Part shown: in pieces, positions 47,913-62,575 of the stretch
How the letters are laid out: each line of letters opens with the position of its first letter
How positions within the stretch are numbered: the stretch's first letter is position 1
Source: Holothuria scabra
Lineage: Eukaryota > Echinodermata > Holothuroidea > Aspidochirotida > Holothuriidae
Assembly (NCBI GenBank): GCA_037179385.1
Contig: CM074179.1
Coordinates: forward strand, 36,693,224 to 36,757,223
Reading direction: 5' to 3'
DNA: 64,000 nucleotides
Position numbers and translations under genes: made by a program
The notes under the pieces: model-generated
What the model was told of the DNA's origin: nothing
Seen by the model: the letters and a program-made list of their open reading frames with translations, nothing else
The model's database searches: none

Positions 47913-48549
47913 AATTTAGTTTTTAGAATTGCTGACGTTTGAACTAGCCTTCCCGAAAGTGCAGTTTCTGTTTTCGACTGTTTTCCAGTTTGAGAAGACT
48001 TTGGACTGGTTTTGGGTTGGCTAGCCAAGTGATTGTGTATAACTGTAAAGCTGATTTGTGAATTAAGTAATTGGATAGTATGGCAGCCACCCATCTTCTC
48101 CTATTTTGATATTGCTGCATCAGTTGTCGATGGTACAGATGGTAAAGGAGATGTAGACATAGAAGTCTCTAAGACCTCTGAGGTTCCTAAAGTATTCTAG
48201 GGTAAGGCATTTTAGGTAACTAATACTTGACCTATGACCTTTATTAATTGCCAACATTGAATCAACGTTTTACTCTTAATTAAAACAAATAAAAATACAA
48301 CGCAAGATGCTTGTAAATTTGCATATCAAAATTTGAAAGGATTAAAGATTACAGAAGAACGATGGCAAATAAAGTCTAAAAATCAGTAATTTTTTTTGTT
48401 ATCTCTTAGTATTTCCTCATATTTTTGGTCTGTAATTTTACAAACATGTTTACAGTAAAAATTGTAACTCCAGCGATATGAAAACATTCACAACACAATG
48501 AAACTATCTCGTTTCTTAGGATATTGGTGTAAGTTATTGTTTTGCTTAC
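47913..48549. other. Noncoding stretch 3' of the Ig exons
   Basis: No coding exon seen. It would be intronic if the Ig gene continues to the TM exon at 25.5 kb. Confidence 0.35.
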
Positions 48550-48885
48550 CACTGTAAAACATCAAATCCACTGTTCTTGTTTGGTTGAAAATTTTGCCAG
48601 TGGTGTTTGTAGTTAGACATTCTATTGTTAATCTATTTGTTGATGGATCTTTCACCTGATATCTTGATTTCAAGACTATATCAAAGACATCACCGTTGCT
48701 GTCACTTGATATTTGATGATCACTAAATATAATTAACGAAGATTCTTCTTCCAAAACCGTCTTCCACGTCAATTGTACCTTTGGACGAATGCCCTTAACA
48801 GAACAGGTTACATGTCCCATCTTCTGTACTTTTAGAACGCAGTGCTGGTGACGAGAAGAGCCTTGGACAACGGGTTGAGAAGGGA
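48550..48885 (-). CDS. Ig-domain exon (fourth Ig of the receptor model)
   Basis: Acceptor CCTCTTCAG, donor CAGTG|GTAAGC, phase 1-1, 336 bp. Contains MGHVTCSVKGIRPKVQLTWK (first Ig Cys and Trp) and LTIECLTTNTTG (second Cys), with VDLMFY at the end. This is the usual one-exon, phase 1-1 Ig domain. Its phase-1 exit matches the TM exon at 25498. Confidence 0.7.
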
Positions 48886-49962
48886 CTGAAGAGGGAAATA
48901 TCAATGAATCATGCCTTTAAAATGAAGAAAAAAATCTTCCAGACTTAACATACTGTTCTATCAATAAATAGCACATAGTTAAAATTTTGATATTTGTAAA
49001 TCAGTAATTGTATTGACTTGATGTCGGTCAAAGTATTGTATACATTTTTTTATGGGGGAGTACTCGTAAATGGGTTATTTTAAAGGTAACAATGATTTAA
49101 TATTAATAACTAAGAAAGAGTTATTAAGGGTATCAACAAATGGAAATGCTTATGAAAAGCTGATTCAGTGAAGTTGCCTATCCAAAATTCACACAAAGTA
49201 AGTTAAATTGTTGAACGTTTTGTATATTGGCATGTACCGATTTGTCATAATTTAAAAATTGCCTGGTAATAAATATTAAAAACCGAATTAAAATGTTCAC
49301 AGCCCATATCTCAGGAAACATTACTTCGTTAGATCATAGGCGTAGGGGGAGGGAGTTAGAGAAGACTAGGGGCTGCAGCCTCCAACCACGTATTTCTGTA
49401 AAACTTTGGGCAATGTGTTAAAAATTTCAGGGCACCAACCGAAAGAAAAATTAATTGCTATGCGGATAATTGGCAGGTGTTTTGGCATATTTATCCGGGC
49501 AAGACGTTTAAGTCCTCGTATATTAAATTGACCTCCTATGTGTAAGATACGGGAATTGTGTAAGTTTATCAATTCTTTTGTTGTTATGTGAAAAGCGTAC
49601 AGGTTTGGACGAATTTGTCGAATATCATAAACCAGCTTATTATGCCCTCTCAAACTAAAATGCGTGCAGGTTAATTTCTTAGTGATACTTTCCTGAAACC
49701 CTGTGTCTTATTCAAACCTTAATTTTTTACAACATGAACGTAACTCCAATTTTTTTGTATTTGATTTTATGATAATTTCGTCTATACAAATTTTCCCACA
49801 ATTTAGGTATTCACTTCGTTGGAAACTAGGTTTGAAATGACATCTGTGGTAAGTTGTCATAATGCGGATGGCTCAGAGAACGCGTAATTTTAGGGGAGCT
49901 CACATTTTTAAAGAGTGTGACATACACGAACGAACTAAAAAGACATGTTGTGACCAGCTTAC
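48886..49962. other. Intron between Ig exons
   Basis: Contains a G-rich patch near 49345-49356 following 'ggcgtaggggga'. A 95-codon minus frame at 49366-49653 has no recognisable domain and no splice framing, and is not called. Confidence 0.4.
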
Positions 49963-50625
49963 CATATGTAAATACGTCGAATAATTTTGTTCCTCCAGTG
50001 TTTTCATTTTGAGACTCGTAAATGCATACGTATGAACCATCATGTAATGTATCTATTGCAGGCAGAAGCAATGATCCGTCGTCATGAAGAATATAATCGT
50101 TCGAGTTGACAACAGTGAAACCAGATTCAAAAAACGCAGCATAAACCAGAACCGTGGATTTGTCGTCGCGCAAGTCAGTTTTCTTCCAAACTATCACACT
50201 TATATTCTTCTTTGAACAGTAAAGTTTAAGGGTTGAATATCTCTGAATATATATAACTGTTGGACTCATGGCTGATGAAGGATTTCCAACATTTTCAATT
50301 AAAATCGCAGACTCATTTTTCAGTATGCCTAAAATATCCGGGGTGCTTCCTGTCTTACAAACCAAGAGACTCAGATATGAAGAATGTAAAAACAGGTCCT
50401 TTGTCGTTGCACGAGACGTAGATAATAAACCATCTTGTGAAACGATGTACGATTTGGACGAAATATGTAAGTCTCCTGAGAAAGTTCGTTCAACCCAGTT
50501 AAGTATTATGGCCGGTCGTGAATTAGCGATATGGCAGGAAACTTCTGAACCATTCTTTAGCTGTGTATAACACGAGGTTTTATTCACACAAATATCAACA
50601 ACAGGAAACAAAAAAGATGGTTTTG
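49963..50625 (-). CDS. Two-Ig exon (second and third Ig of the receptor model)
   Basis: Acceptor CTGTTTTCAG, donor TATG|GTAAGC, phase 1-1, 663 bp. The first Ig has GSEVSCHIANSRPAIILNWV and a second Cys in LSLLVCKTG. The second Ig has STLKLYCSKKNISVIVWKKT and DGSYVCIYES. It carries many N-linked glycosylation sequons (NKTS, NGS, NES, NIS). It is extracellular by inference. Confidence 0.8.
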
Positions 50626-50770
50626 CTGAAAACAGTACAGAAAGAATTATTCTGGATAAAATTACAATAGCTTCATATTTGGTGTTAGAATAACAAGTAT
50701 TTACACTGTGGTGAACTTGTGTTTAAAATGTGCAAAGATGCCTCGTGCTTGCACTAAGTTTAAGCGCACA

Positions 50771-51280
50771 ACTGAATTTTCCTAACATTCAAAACATAAC
50801 ATTAGTGTTGTAGGTAGAGGTTTACCGGGGCCAAGCACTTTTGTTCCATATAACTGTGAAAAATCAGATGAAGTGTAATTGAATACAAGAGATAATATTT
50901 ACGGTTTTATCCAAGAGCTCTAGTAATACAGACTTTTAAACGGTATTTAAAGTATTGTTTTTCTGTCAATCATTCTACACGCTAATGAAGCTTACCAACA
51001 ACCACGATCTCAATGGTCATACTGAATTTGAATTTTCCTTACATTCAAAACATAAGATTTTTGTTGTAGGTAGAGGCTGGCCGGGGCCAAACACTTTTGT
51101 TTCATATAACTGAAAAGTCAGATGAAGTGTAATTGAACACAAGAGATAATATTTACGGTTATATCCAAGAGCTCTAATAAATGCATGCTTTTAAACGGTG
51201 TTTAAAGTATTGTTTTTCTGTCAATCATTCTACACGCTAATGAAGCTTACCAACAATCACGACCTCAATGGTCACACTGA
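50771..51280. repeat. Tandem ~250-bp duplication including an Ig-exon 3' end
   Basis: Two units (about 50771-51022 and 51023-51280) share 'acattcaaaacataa', 'ggtagagg', 'ggggccaa', 'gataatatttacggtt', 'ccaagagctcta' and 'tctgtcaatcattctacac'. Each includes an exon tail with donor: the minus strand reads MTIEIVVVG|GTAAGC at about 50994-51021 and VTIEVVIVG|GTAAGC in the intact Ig exon. The proximal copy is a relic of a duplicated Ig exon. Confidence 0.75.
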
Positions 51281-51571
51281 TTATTTCAACACCTTCCGAC
51301 GGAATAGCCAATACGGTAAAATTTGTGTCATGAAGCAAAGTCACATTTTTAATGACAAGGGATCCGTCCATACGAATATCAAATTCCCCTGTTGTGAATC
51401 CATGACCTATCTTTTCACCATCAATGAGACGTATAAAAGGCGTTTGCCTTGTCAGGCTTTCTGGGTTATACCATGCGATAGTGGAAAAACCATCTTGAAA
51501 TGAACATTCGATGATTCCGTGTGTTCCGCTCTGAAGGTATTGTAATGTATTGCAGTTGCTGGGTGCTTCGA
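51251..51571 (-). CDS. Ig-like exon (first Ig of the receptor model)
   Basis: Acceptor TTCTACACAG, donor GTTG|GTAAGC, phase 1-1, 321 bp. It has HGIIECSFQDGFSTIAWYNP (first Cys and Trp) and DGSLVIKNVTLLHDTNFTVL. At the usual second-Cys position there is FTVLAI, so the standard disulfide is missing. It is the most N-terminal Ig, next to the signal exon. Confidence 0.7.
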
Positions 51572-51725
51572 CTGTGTAGAAAAGAAAGAAAGAAAAGACA
51601 TTGTTGTTATCGTGAACATTTAGAACAATATATACACCAATTTGTAACAGAATCAAAGTATTGGACAGGATTGATCCCTAAAGTTTTCCAAAAAGCACTT
51701 CACTGCAAGGACTTGAAGCCACTAC

Positions 51726-51888
51726 CATAAGATACGTTGCACTTAATAACGTTTGACGTACCAACCAGAAACGTCGTTATCATTAAGTTAAGAAGTAAAA
51801 CGCCAGACCGGTCAATCTTCAGAACTTTCGACATCATTAATCTAGAAGGAAACGCAAAGACAACAAAATGAGTTACATGAAGTCGCAT
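51726..51888 (-). CDS. Signal-peptide exon of the receptor model
   Basis: Frame from ATG 51888 (or 51837/51834) to TATG|GTAGTG in phase 1, matching the first Ig exon. Contains a hydrophobic SGVLLLNLMITTFLVG followed by TSN, a plausible signal peptide with cleavage after a small residue. The second in-frame Met pair (MMSKVLKIDR) gives the more typical start. The donor is not strong, so confidence is moderate. Confidence 0.45.
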
Positions 51889-51917
51889 GAATAAACCTCT
51901 AATCCTAACCCCCTCCC

Positions 51918-51960
51918 AATATAAATAAATAAATAAATAAATAAATAAATATATATATAT
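51918..51960. repeat. (AAAT)n followed by (TA)n
   Basis: About seven AAAT units then six TA units. Confidence 0.9.
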
Positions 51961-51995
51961 AGTAGGTCGAAGTATGGTAAATCGAACGTTGAATA

Positions 51996-52190
51996 AATAG
52001 GTCGAGAGGAGTGTTAAAGTTCGATTTTGAAATTGAAATTAGTCCCAAGCATTGGCATTACCCCTAATGACCAAGGGAAAAATAAGAAATAAATTCAGAG
52101 AGAAAATTAAGTCACGACCAGGACTTGAACCCGGGTCTGTCGCGTACATGGCGACCGCCTTAACCACTCGGCCATCGTGACACTTGTGAT
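51996..52190 (-). repeat. SINE-B with intact tRNA-like head
   Basis: Minus-strand order: tRNA-like head (52181-52111), then body ('aattttctctctgaattt', 'gggtaatgccaatgcttg', 'caaaatcgaactttaac', 'ctctcgaccta') ending near 51996. Related tails are at 27126-27247 and 52285-52400. Confidence 0.7.
52111..52181 (-). tRNA. tRNA-shaped SINE-B head (71 nt)
   Basis: Perfect 7-bp acceptor GTCACGA/TCGTGAC, D arm GCCGAGTGGTTAAGGC, 5-bp anticodon stem GTCGC/GCGAC with loop CATGTAC, T stem CCGGG/CCTGG around TTCAAGT. Formal anticodon TGT. Position 33 is A rather than the near-universal T and the D arm looks like a Ser/Leu tRNA, so this is most likely a SINE promoter, not a decoding tRNA. Confidence 0.6.
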
Positions 52191-52227
52191 TTTAGACGTA
52201 GACTAGGGTTCTTATACCTGCCGCCCT

Positions 52228-52283
52228 CAATTTTCTCTCCTGTTACCATGGGGGACTTACCATGGTAACAGGAGAGAAAATTG
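52228..52283. repeat. Perfect 24-bp inverted repeat (hairpin) between SINE-B copies
   Basis: Arms 52228-52251 and 52260-52283 are exact reverse complements (for example 'tgttaccatgg'/'ccatggtaaca') around an 8-nt loop. It sits at the junction of two oppositely oriented SINE-B copies. Confidence 0.85.
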
Positions 52284-52284
52284 A

Positions 52285-52760
<476 letters not shown>

Positions 52761-52886
52761 CGCTGTAAAAACAGAACCGGACGAAAGTGACTGTCAGAAA
52801 ACATGAGTGCGAAGGATGAAACACAAATCAAAAAAAGAAAAAGAGCGTCACGGATGAAAAAATGCACGTAATCAATGATCACATAG

Positions 52887-52960
52887 GCCTCAATGGCTCA
52901 GTGGTCAGAGCATCCGCCTTGTAAGCGGGAGGTTATTCATATAAGGTCGCTACGTCACTC
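52887..52960 (+). repeat. tRNA-Thr-like 5' half (SINE head)
   Basis: 'caatggctcagtggtcagag' has a normal D arm. The anticodon stem tccgc/gcggg encloses loop CTTGTAA with anticodon TGT and T at position 33. The T arm is lost and the sequence runs into (TA)n, so it is a tRNA-derived repeat. Confidence 0.5.
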
Positions 52961-53091
<131 letters not shown>

Positions 53092-53501
53092 CGTTGTCTT
53101 GATGTCTAAGGAAACGTTCTCCTATTCCACTTAGGATTTCATGTAGACGTGTCCTCCTGTTTTTTTTGTGTGTGTGTGTGTTTTTTGGCACATATTTCAT
53201 TGACGTCAGGTAATATTCCTTGCTACGGTTTAGTTCGAGCCTAACGTCACACTAACGTGAAAATATTGCTATGCTGTTTGTGTGTAGGCCATCCGTTGAG
53301 AATTCAAACAATGAGCGGGACTGTCTAAAGGTCGTGTTACACGAAACAGACAACACTGGGTGTAGCATTTGAAACGTATTACAAACAAGACAATAGCCGC
53401 AATTCCCGTCAAATTTGATCATTTTAAAGGGCAATTTCTGATATGCACTGAGCCATTAATAAATATGATCTCCAATAAGAAGGAAATGCCTTATTGGGTT
53501 A

Positions 53502-54023
53502 ATGTTATCCTTTGTTTTTAACAACCTTCATTTCAAGGACAGTTCTAACATAGTAATTCCAACAGATTTTTCTCTTAAAAATGTTCACTCCCTAACTGGC
53601 AAGTGGGGCTCACGCCATCATGCTAACATATCGCACTACAGTGTGTTCATTTCACTTTCAGTTAAGCATTTCCGCATGGCACCTGTAGACATTTATTGGC
53701 AAGTAATGAGAAACAAACATACTTTCATTTGGTTCTTGCTCCTGGCTGATTGGATCATTGCGCTGAAAGAGATAGAACTTCTATTCACAAACCGAATTCA
53801 ACATTTGCATTTCCGACAAAGATTAATCTCAAAATCATTTTCTCGAGTTATACGAAATTGTTTGTTTAGTCCATTTGAAGAACAAAATTTGACTTATAGG
53901 CATCTGCAACAATCAATGTGCGGTTATTCTTCGTCAACTTGGAAAAGCGATGGAACACAAATACTAGCGATCCGCAATGAACTAAACACCGTTCTAAAAT
54001 TACCGGCACCTCATCAAAGATGA
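53502..54023 (+). CDS. Unrecognised 173-codon open frame (doubtful)
   Basis: ATG-initiated open frame with no recognised domain. It includes a hydrophobic TFIWFLLLADWIIAL. It lies just upstream of the plus-strand Ig gene, without evident splice sites linking it. It could be chance or a decayed element. Confidence 0.15.
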   Translation: MLSFVFNNLHFKDSSNIVIPTDFSLKNVHSLTGKWGSRHHANISHYSVFISLSVKHFRMAPVDIYWQVMRNKHTFIWFLLLADWIIALKEIELLFTNRIQHLHFRQRLISKSFSRVIRNCLFSPFEEQNLTYRHLQQSMCGYSSSTWKSDGTQILAIRNELNTVLKLPAPHQR

Positions 54024-54067
54024 CAATTCGTTTTTAAAATTGAACATTTTTATTGGAATATCATAAA

Positions 54068-54422
54068 ATGCATAGAGCTACTGAGTTTGTAAGCAACGTT
54101 GGATATCGTTTTTTCGCTGTATCATGTAGTCTGTTTCTCTGCGCTGTAGCTTACAACAGAAACAGTCACTCTCATTCTGTGTTGGTCTTCGAAGAGCTTA
54201 ATTTACAGTGCAGTTGTCAAACGGAAGCCATTTTCAAATGGCAACACAATGGACGATGGATTTATTACAACAGCTTCTTCGCGGACCCTTATTATAAGAA
54301 AACAGCGACACTTAAAAATAACAATTCTTTAACAATAGAGCGAATAGCTTTTAACCATGGTGGGAACTATACATGTTTTCAAGACGAAATCTTTGCTTCT
54401 TCCCATTACGTAGAAGTAAAAG
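54068..54422 (+). CDS. Signal peptide + Ig V-like exon of a divergent Ig gene
   Basis: ATG at 54068; hydrophobic signal RFFAVSCSLFLCAVAYN. One Ig V-like domain follows: LNLQCSCQTEAIFKWQHNGR (first Cys, Trp) and HGGNYTCFQDE (second Cys). Donor AAAAG|GTAAGT in phase 1. The gene is head-to-head with the minus-strand Ig gene (start 51888), about 2.2 kb apart. It probably encodes a small secreted or membrane Ig protein. Downstream phase-1 exons at 57089 and 62576 fit, but no TM exon was found. Confidence 0.75.
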
Positions 54423-57002
54423 GTAAGTTATACGAACTAGAAAGGAATCAGAACTCAGAGGGTAACAATTTGAAGAAAATGAAGAGTGATTTTAACTCTA
54501 ACATATCATGGTGAAACATAAAAAATACGTCATGCCACCAGGAAGAATCACGTTAAGAGAAACAAGTTTATCTGGCCGTAAAATATATTGATTAGGCAAA
54601 AGGATTGTTGCGACTTAATAACGTGAAGGAAGCAATATATGTAATGAACGCCTTTTCGAGTGCCGCGGAGTGAATTTTGAAGTGTGTGTGTGTTCGTGGG
54701 GGGGGGGGGGGATGGAACAAGCAATGCGGCCCAATATGTACAATATTATACATAGGATATACAAAAGAAAACATGCATGAAAGGTATCATTAGTTCTTAG
54801 TACTGTACATGATGCCGATTTACGGCAGAAATACGTGTAAGTCACATGCTAATTTTGATTACCAAAATTCTTTGAATATGCAAATGTTTTCATTCTTCAG
54901 GCATCTTATATTTTAAAGAAACATGGAAAAAATATGAGAGCGTGATCACTTATATCAGTCACTGATACCCAAGCTCCTAAATTATGATTGTTTCCATTAT
55001 TAAACTAATCATTGCTCAAAACATTATTAATTTATTAGCTAAAGTATTGAGTCCATGAAAACTACAGTTAAACAAAACAAAAAATCCTGTAGAAAATTGT
55101 TTCAAATATTTTGCAAACCAGATGTTAGCTTGTAGATGAAAAGATAGTATATGTTATTTTAAAAATAAACATGCGTTGGTCGTTTACTAATGTTTACTAC
55201 ATTAGGTCAATCTGATAAAAGTAATAGAAGCGGATTGAAAAACCTATACATATTACACAGTACAGCAAAATACCGAATGTTCCTTTGATAAATTATTTTC
55301 GTATCATAACTAACCAGCGATTTTTGTAATATCCATTAAGGTTACAGAGATGAACATCGTAGTATGCGATACGACTCAATTAGTGCAAAGAAATTTAATT
55401 AAAGTACTTGATTTTTAAACTATAATGTTAGGAAAAATAAGAGATTTATTGCAGTTTTTTATCACTGTTTACTTCGATTCAGTGAAAGCCTGTATCTACG
55501 TGGAGAAATTAAGAACAAACAGTATGTAACAAAACGGTTTAAGTTTTTGCATTTGAAATTTATGTTACAAAATATTGACATGTTACACGTGTAAAAAGGA
55601 CACCAAAGCTTTGACATGAAAAACATCAGCTTGCGCTGTGTGCTTTGAATTGTATGGAAAGCTTCAATATACTTGATTTAATATCCTGTATTATTACAAT
55701 AAAGGTACATTATGTAATTTTTTCGAGGTGTATAAATTTGGCCGTCAAACTGCGAACCTAATCTAGAACATTGAAGCAGAGATTATGGGTTTCACTTGTA
55801 AACATAAACCAAAATTTTTGTTTTTCACTTAAATGTTTACACTAGAACCATTTTGTGTCCTTATGGCAAACCGAAAAATGTGTGGCAAGAAATTCCTTAA
55901 TGTAACATTTTACCTTGTCAATACCTATTTTGCCTCTGGATTTTGAAAAGAATAAAAGACTTTTAAATAACATATTTAATTTGGGAAAATTTTCAAGTTC
56001 CCCATGTTAATATTTTACCCAGGACACCAACACGGTGTCGAATTATACACAACAACATAACATTTGAAGCAATAAAAATTGCCCATAATATTTGCAACAG
56101 ATTTGAAAGTGCCAATGGTATTGTACAGAATAAGAGCTTAGAAAGATATGTGTCTTATAGGCTGCAAGATAAACATGGCATAAAATTCTAAAAATTGGCT
56201 TTGTTGTACCGTTTACAAGTGAAACCCAAAACGCCATTTTCATCCAATATTTTTGTTTCTGTAATGCAATTAGGCCCGAGTTCCACTGTATTTACTGATG
56301 AGTGATATTATCTGTCACTTGACATAACTCTTCCTTTGCCTGAACCTTTTAATTGCAATATCCAAATTTACCAAAAGTCATAGATTGGACCCCTTATTTA
56401 CGGAAGTAGCCACATTCAAGTTTAGTGCATCATAAACCTAGTACGCTCATGTACACCTTGGAATTTCAATGTTTGTTTAATCAGAATTCAGGGTCATTCA
56501 TACATAGCTGCATTGTTCATTCTGGTAATAAAATCAAAGTCATATCCCCTGGTCGTCAATGCGTCTCCCCCTTGGCCTCACTAGGCACTCACATACAACT
56601 TGATCAATGCATGGTAGACTTACACAAATGTACAAAACTTAAGAATGATTCAGTTTTCCATGTTTGTTTAGGATTTAGGGCCTTTTGCACATACCTTCAA
56701 GGTTCATTTTAATGCTCAAATTAGGCGCAAGTCTCTTTAGTACTGTTAGTATCCGGGGCTTCCCTCCCTGATCCTCCAGGGGCATTAAGTTGAGCTCCTA
56801 GACCTCACCGTTAGGGGAGCACTTTACTACCGCGGTGCCCTCGGCATCCTCGAATCCCCTAGTTTATAAAAGAAATTTCCGCCACTCCTGGCTAACCAAA
56901 CACACGCAGAATTTCTGTGTATTTTATCAGAAAGCCGGGAAAGATTTGTTTCACAGAACGGTATTTCGGCAAGTTAAAGGTTAATATTTTCACTTATTTC
57001 AG
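54423..57002. other. Intron of the divergent Ig gene, nothing else recognised
   Basis: Includes a G-run (54698-54711). No other exon with clear Ig or TM content was found. Confidence 0.4.
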
Positions 57003-57080
57003 GGCAAAATGGCCATGGCCGGCTCCACCTAAATCAATTGGCCAAAATTAGGCCGTAAAACTGAATCTAACAGACTCATT
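57003..57080 (+). repeat. SINE-A copy (truncated)
   Basis: Shares 'gccatggccggctc', 'aattggccaaaattagg' and 'gtaaaactgaatctaacag' with the SINE-A body and tail. Confidence 0.45.
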
Positions 57081-57088
57081 TATTTCAG

Positions 57089-57157
57089 AACCACCATGGG
57101 ACAGTCGAGATTCACTGCTTTTATGCTCCTCAGCATCGAGTCTGAAGAAACCAATAG
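57089..57157 (+). CDS. Small phase 1-1 exon, possible second exon of the divergent Ig gene
   Basis: Acceptor ATTTATTTCAG, donor AATAG|GTAAGA, 69 bp. Entered in phase 1 it reads EPPWDSRDSLLLCSSASSLK then KPI and leaves in phase 1. It could be the start of another Ig domain or a linker. Moderate to low confidence. Confidence 0.4.
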
Positions 57158-59639
57158 GTAAGATTTGATGATAAATCGCCATGTTTGCAGATGCCAAACA
57201 ACGGAAGTGAACTCGCAGTTACAGCTCATCATCATCCTGCCAAATGTTGCATATTTAGCATTAAATTGCTGCACGGTCAATGAGAACAGCTACATTGCCA
57301 AAACTGCCAAAACAGCTTTGCGTAAACAGCAACCTGAACATAGTCTATTATAGTTTTTGCATTGTGTTAGGTCTTTATCAGAATAGTTCAAATAAACCAA
57401 AACAGAGTGTCTTTAATTTAAAACATAGATAATGCAACCACTCAAGTCCATTTGACCAGGCTATGACGTTTGGTCCATTTAAAATCTTGAGTTGTATTAG
57501 AATTCATGATTTCACCCCTTGGAAGATGAGGGAAGGCCGCCAAGTCCTTGTCTTGCCCGGGCGCCACATATCCTAGCTCAGCTACTGCATCCTAATGACT
57601 AAACAAACTAAACCAATATACTTATACATTCAAATAAATGTTTATTCAGGATTCAGCTCGAATTACAAAATTCCGCGGCAAGAAACTTGTTCAAATGGTT
57701 CACAAATGAATAATTATTACAAGCTAGAAAAGAATATATATTTTTTTTTTGTTTTTGATTTTGCTTGACCATGAATTGGATGTGAAACTTGATCAATTAT
57801 GCTCGTTAATAATATTCCTCGACACCGTCGTCAAGTAATCGATATAACGCAATATGCCCAATTCGAGCAGTATGTACACCTGTCCACATCCATCAGACCA
57901 AATAATCGGGCAAATGAAAACAAAACGGGATATCTTTGCATCTTCCGTCGAAATAATCAACTAAGCTTCGGGAAATGATGAAACCTTTCTTCTAACTGTT
58001 GCTACAACCTTCTTCTCTGCCTGATTGCATCTTTACGCTTCAAGTAGTAAAAGGTAGCTTTCACTTGATGTATTCAGGTTTCACATCTTCTCAATTGATT
58101 GACAGTGACATGTATATTTAAATACAAAAAAAGTTATGCAACATTTGGGATTTGCTGACAGGTCAGCTAAGCATGTGTTAACTGCTTTCCACGTATTGTG
58201 AACACAATCAAAACATATATTATTTGAGGGCACAGATCACTCAACAAAATCTGGTACCAGCTACACCACCACACCGTCTTTGATCGGCTGGGGTGTTTTT
58301 GTTGGTTCAATTTTCATTTACAAATAGTTGTTTCTGGGGTAACATAGCATGATTGTGTAAATTACCTCAAATAAGCAAAACTCTAGCGCTATAAACATAC
58401 TGTCGTAATGATATTATCATAGGGTGTAAAGATAAAATCCGAATTTTCTTAATGTATTTTATTATTTTTTGACGTCACCGGTTTTCAAAAGGGGATTACG
58501 GCTGCATGACCTTACTATTATAACCCAAATATTTATCTTTTTCTTACGGTACTTACAAAAACCCTATGGATGAAACGAGCAAATCAAGAAATGTAGTGGA
58601 TATGAAAACACAAGTCCATTCAAAATTGTGACGTATATGAAAAGACAAGTCCATTCAAAATCGTGACATATAACAAGCATGCTTACTGTACGTTTGTTTT
58701 GCAATCCTTAGCGGTACCAGCATTGTAATAATCTCAACAAAATATCCATATTTGGATCCATTTGACCAAGACTTTGCCCACGTTAGATAACACAGGGCGC
58801 ACACTTTCCTATTGGTCAGTTATATTAACAATCTTTTACTTAACTGCAACTGAAGATTGAATTAAATCGAGACTCTTCTAATTTAATTTAAAGTTCTTCA
58901 ATTGAACGTTTTGTTACGTTATATACTGTTAGACGCCTTAGCTTACAACCTTTTGGTTTCAACTGAAAGATAATTCCACAATATATCCTCAGATACGTAT
59001 ATATCCAATAGCCTCATTCTTAACAGTTTTTTTTTTTTTTTTGTAGGTAACGAAATTAAAATTCTTTATTTCCGTAATGGGAGATGAGTTTCATTCAGTG
59101 TGCAGGTCAGGAGCTAATTAAAGGGGAAGTGCAGTGAGTCCAATTTGGGTTAGTGTGGTCTGGTGATAGTCTGTCGTATTTCATGATTGACTTTTGGGAG
59201 TCATGTCTGTTTCTGACTAAACGATGCAGTTTAGGAGAGCAACTAAGCATCTTGTTTACATTGCACATTTAATGCTTATATCCTGGAATTATCATAAAGG
59301 TTACTTGGAAGCGAAATGTGAAGAACTTTGTGGGATCTGACAGTTGTTTCAAAATAAGTTCGGAACGACTGCTTTTGCTATCTGAATGTAAGGTGCCTAC
59401 TTGAGACATGCAGGAGTTGTTACAAAATGAAATGACAACCTCAGTTTGGATAAGAAAGCATGGCATTACGTAACGTTGTGATGGATGACTACATCACCGG
59501 CCGATTGCATCCAACAGTCTACACAAATGGGGGTCCACGTATGTTCCTTTAATCTCAGAACTAATCTCAGATATCCCACTAAATCATTTGAGCCTTTAGA
59601 CAATCATGTGGTGACAGTCAGGGTGAATGTACATGCATG

Positions 59640-59641
<2 letters not shown>
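57158..59641. other. Noncoding or intronic, nothing recognised
   Basis: A T-run plus AG at 59029-59046 looks like a splice acceptor but its frame stops after about 13 codons. A duplicated 'gaaaagacaagtccattcaaaat'-like segment lies at 58603-58668. Confidence 0.35.
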
Positions 59642-61904
<2,263 letters not shown>

Positions 61905-61965
61905 AAACAATTGGTTTATGTCAGGCCGGTCGCGAACTTTTTTCTCAATTGTGGCTCACTGCTTA
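61905..61965 (-). repeat. SINE-A copy (truncated)
   Basis: Shares 'ccaaacaattggttta', 'tgtcaggccgg' and 'ttgtggctcactg' with the SINE-A body. Confidence 0.45.
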
Positions 61966-62575
61966 TTTTATATATTTGCTTGTAACTGTCAACACGTTTC
62001 ACATGAAACAATGAACCTTTGTGATTTGAAGACTTATACGGCAGTTTCTCTTAACCAGGATTATTCATTCTGTAGAACTAAATTTGGACATGCGAGGCGA
62101 GAATCACTAAATATTTTGTTCGGTGGCGTAGATAAATTTTTTCTAGGGATTCCTGGAACTCATATTTTCCTTGTTTGTTTTGAAGCGATCCTCATTTCTG
62201 TTTTTAGTAGACACGCAATTTGGAGGCGCGAAGCGGGCGGAAATGTTTACCTTTTTAATAAACAATTACTTCAAAATATAACGTTTGTACTACAGAAAAT
62301 TTGTTTATTGTGCAGCCTACAGCGAGGCTACATCATGTTCTTATCAGTTAACAATTGAAATGGTAATTATTTGTTAAAAGAGTTAAAAGGGACATAATTA
62401 ATGGGACTTTCAAAATTGTTGCCTTTCTTAAACAAATATTTGAAAATACAGAGCTAACATTACAAAACATTTTGGATTCTACGTTTCAAGTTTCAAGTTA
62501 ATAATTCACCTCAAAATGCTAGAAGTTAACATTAATGCACAATACAACATGTAAAGATAAATACTTACATTTCAG

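Noticed and set aside
49366..49653. 95-codon minus-strand frame within the Ig region
   Set aside because: No recognisable domain and no splice sites fitting the neighbouring Ig exons; it ends in a G-rich repeat context.
52111..52181. Functional tRNA gene (anticodon TGT)
   Set aside because: Position 33 is A, and the sequence is attached to a SINE body repeated elsewhere; treated as a SINE head.
53152..53185. T-run and GT-run near 53160 as a regulatory element
   Set aside because: Simple low-complexity sequence; nothing further supports a function.
58260..58319. Short hydrophobic plus-strand stretch (SLIGWGVFVGSIFIY) as a possible TM exon of the divergent Ig gene
   Set aside because: Ends in a stop without a donor and the hydrophobic span is too short; not supported.
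59029..59095. T-run plus AG followed by NEIKILYFRNGR as a possible Ig exon
   Set aside because: The frame stops after about 13 codons and no donor is present in frame.
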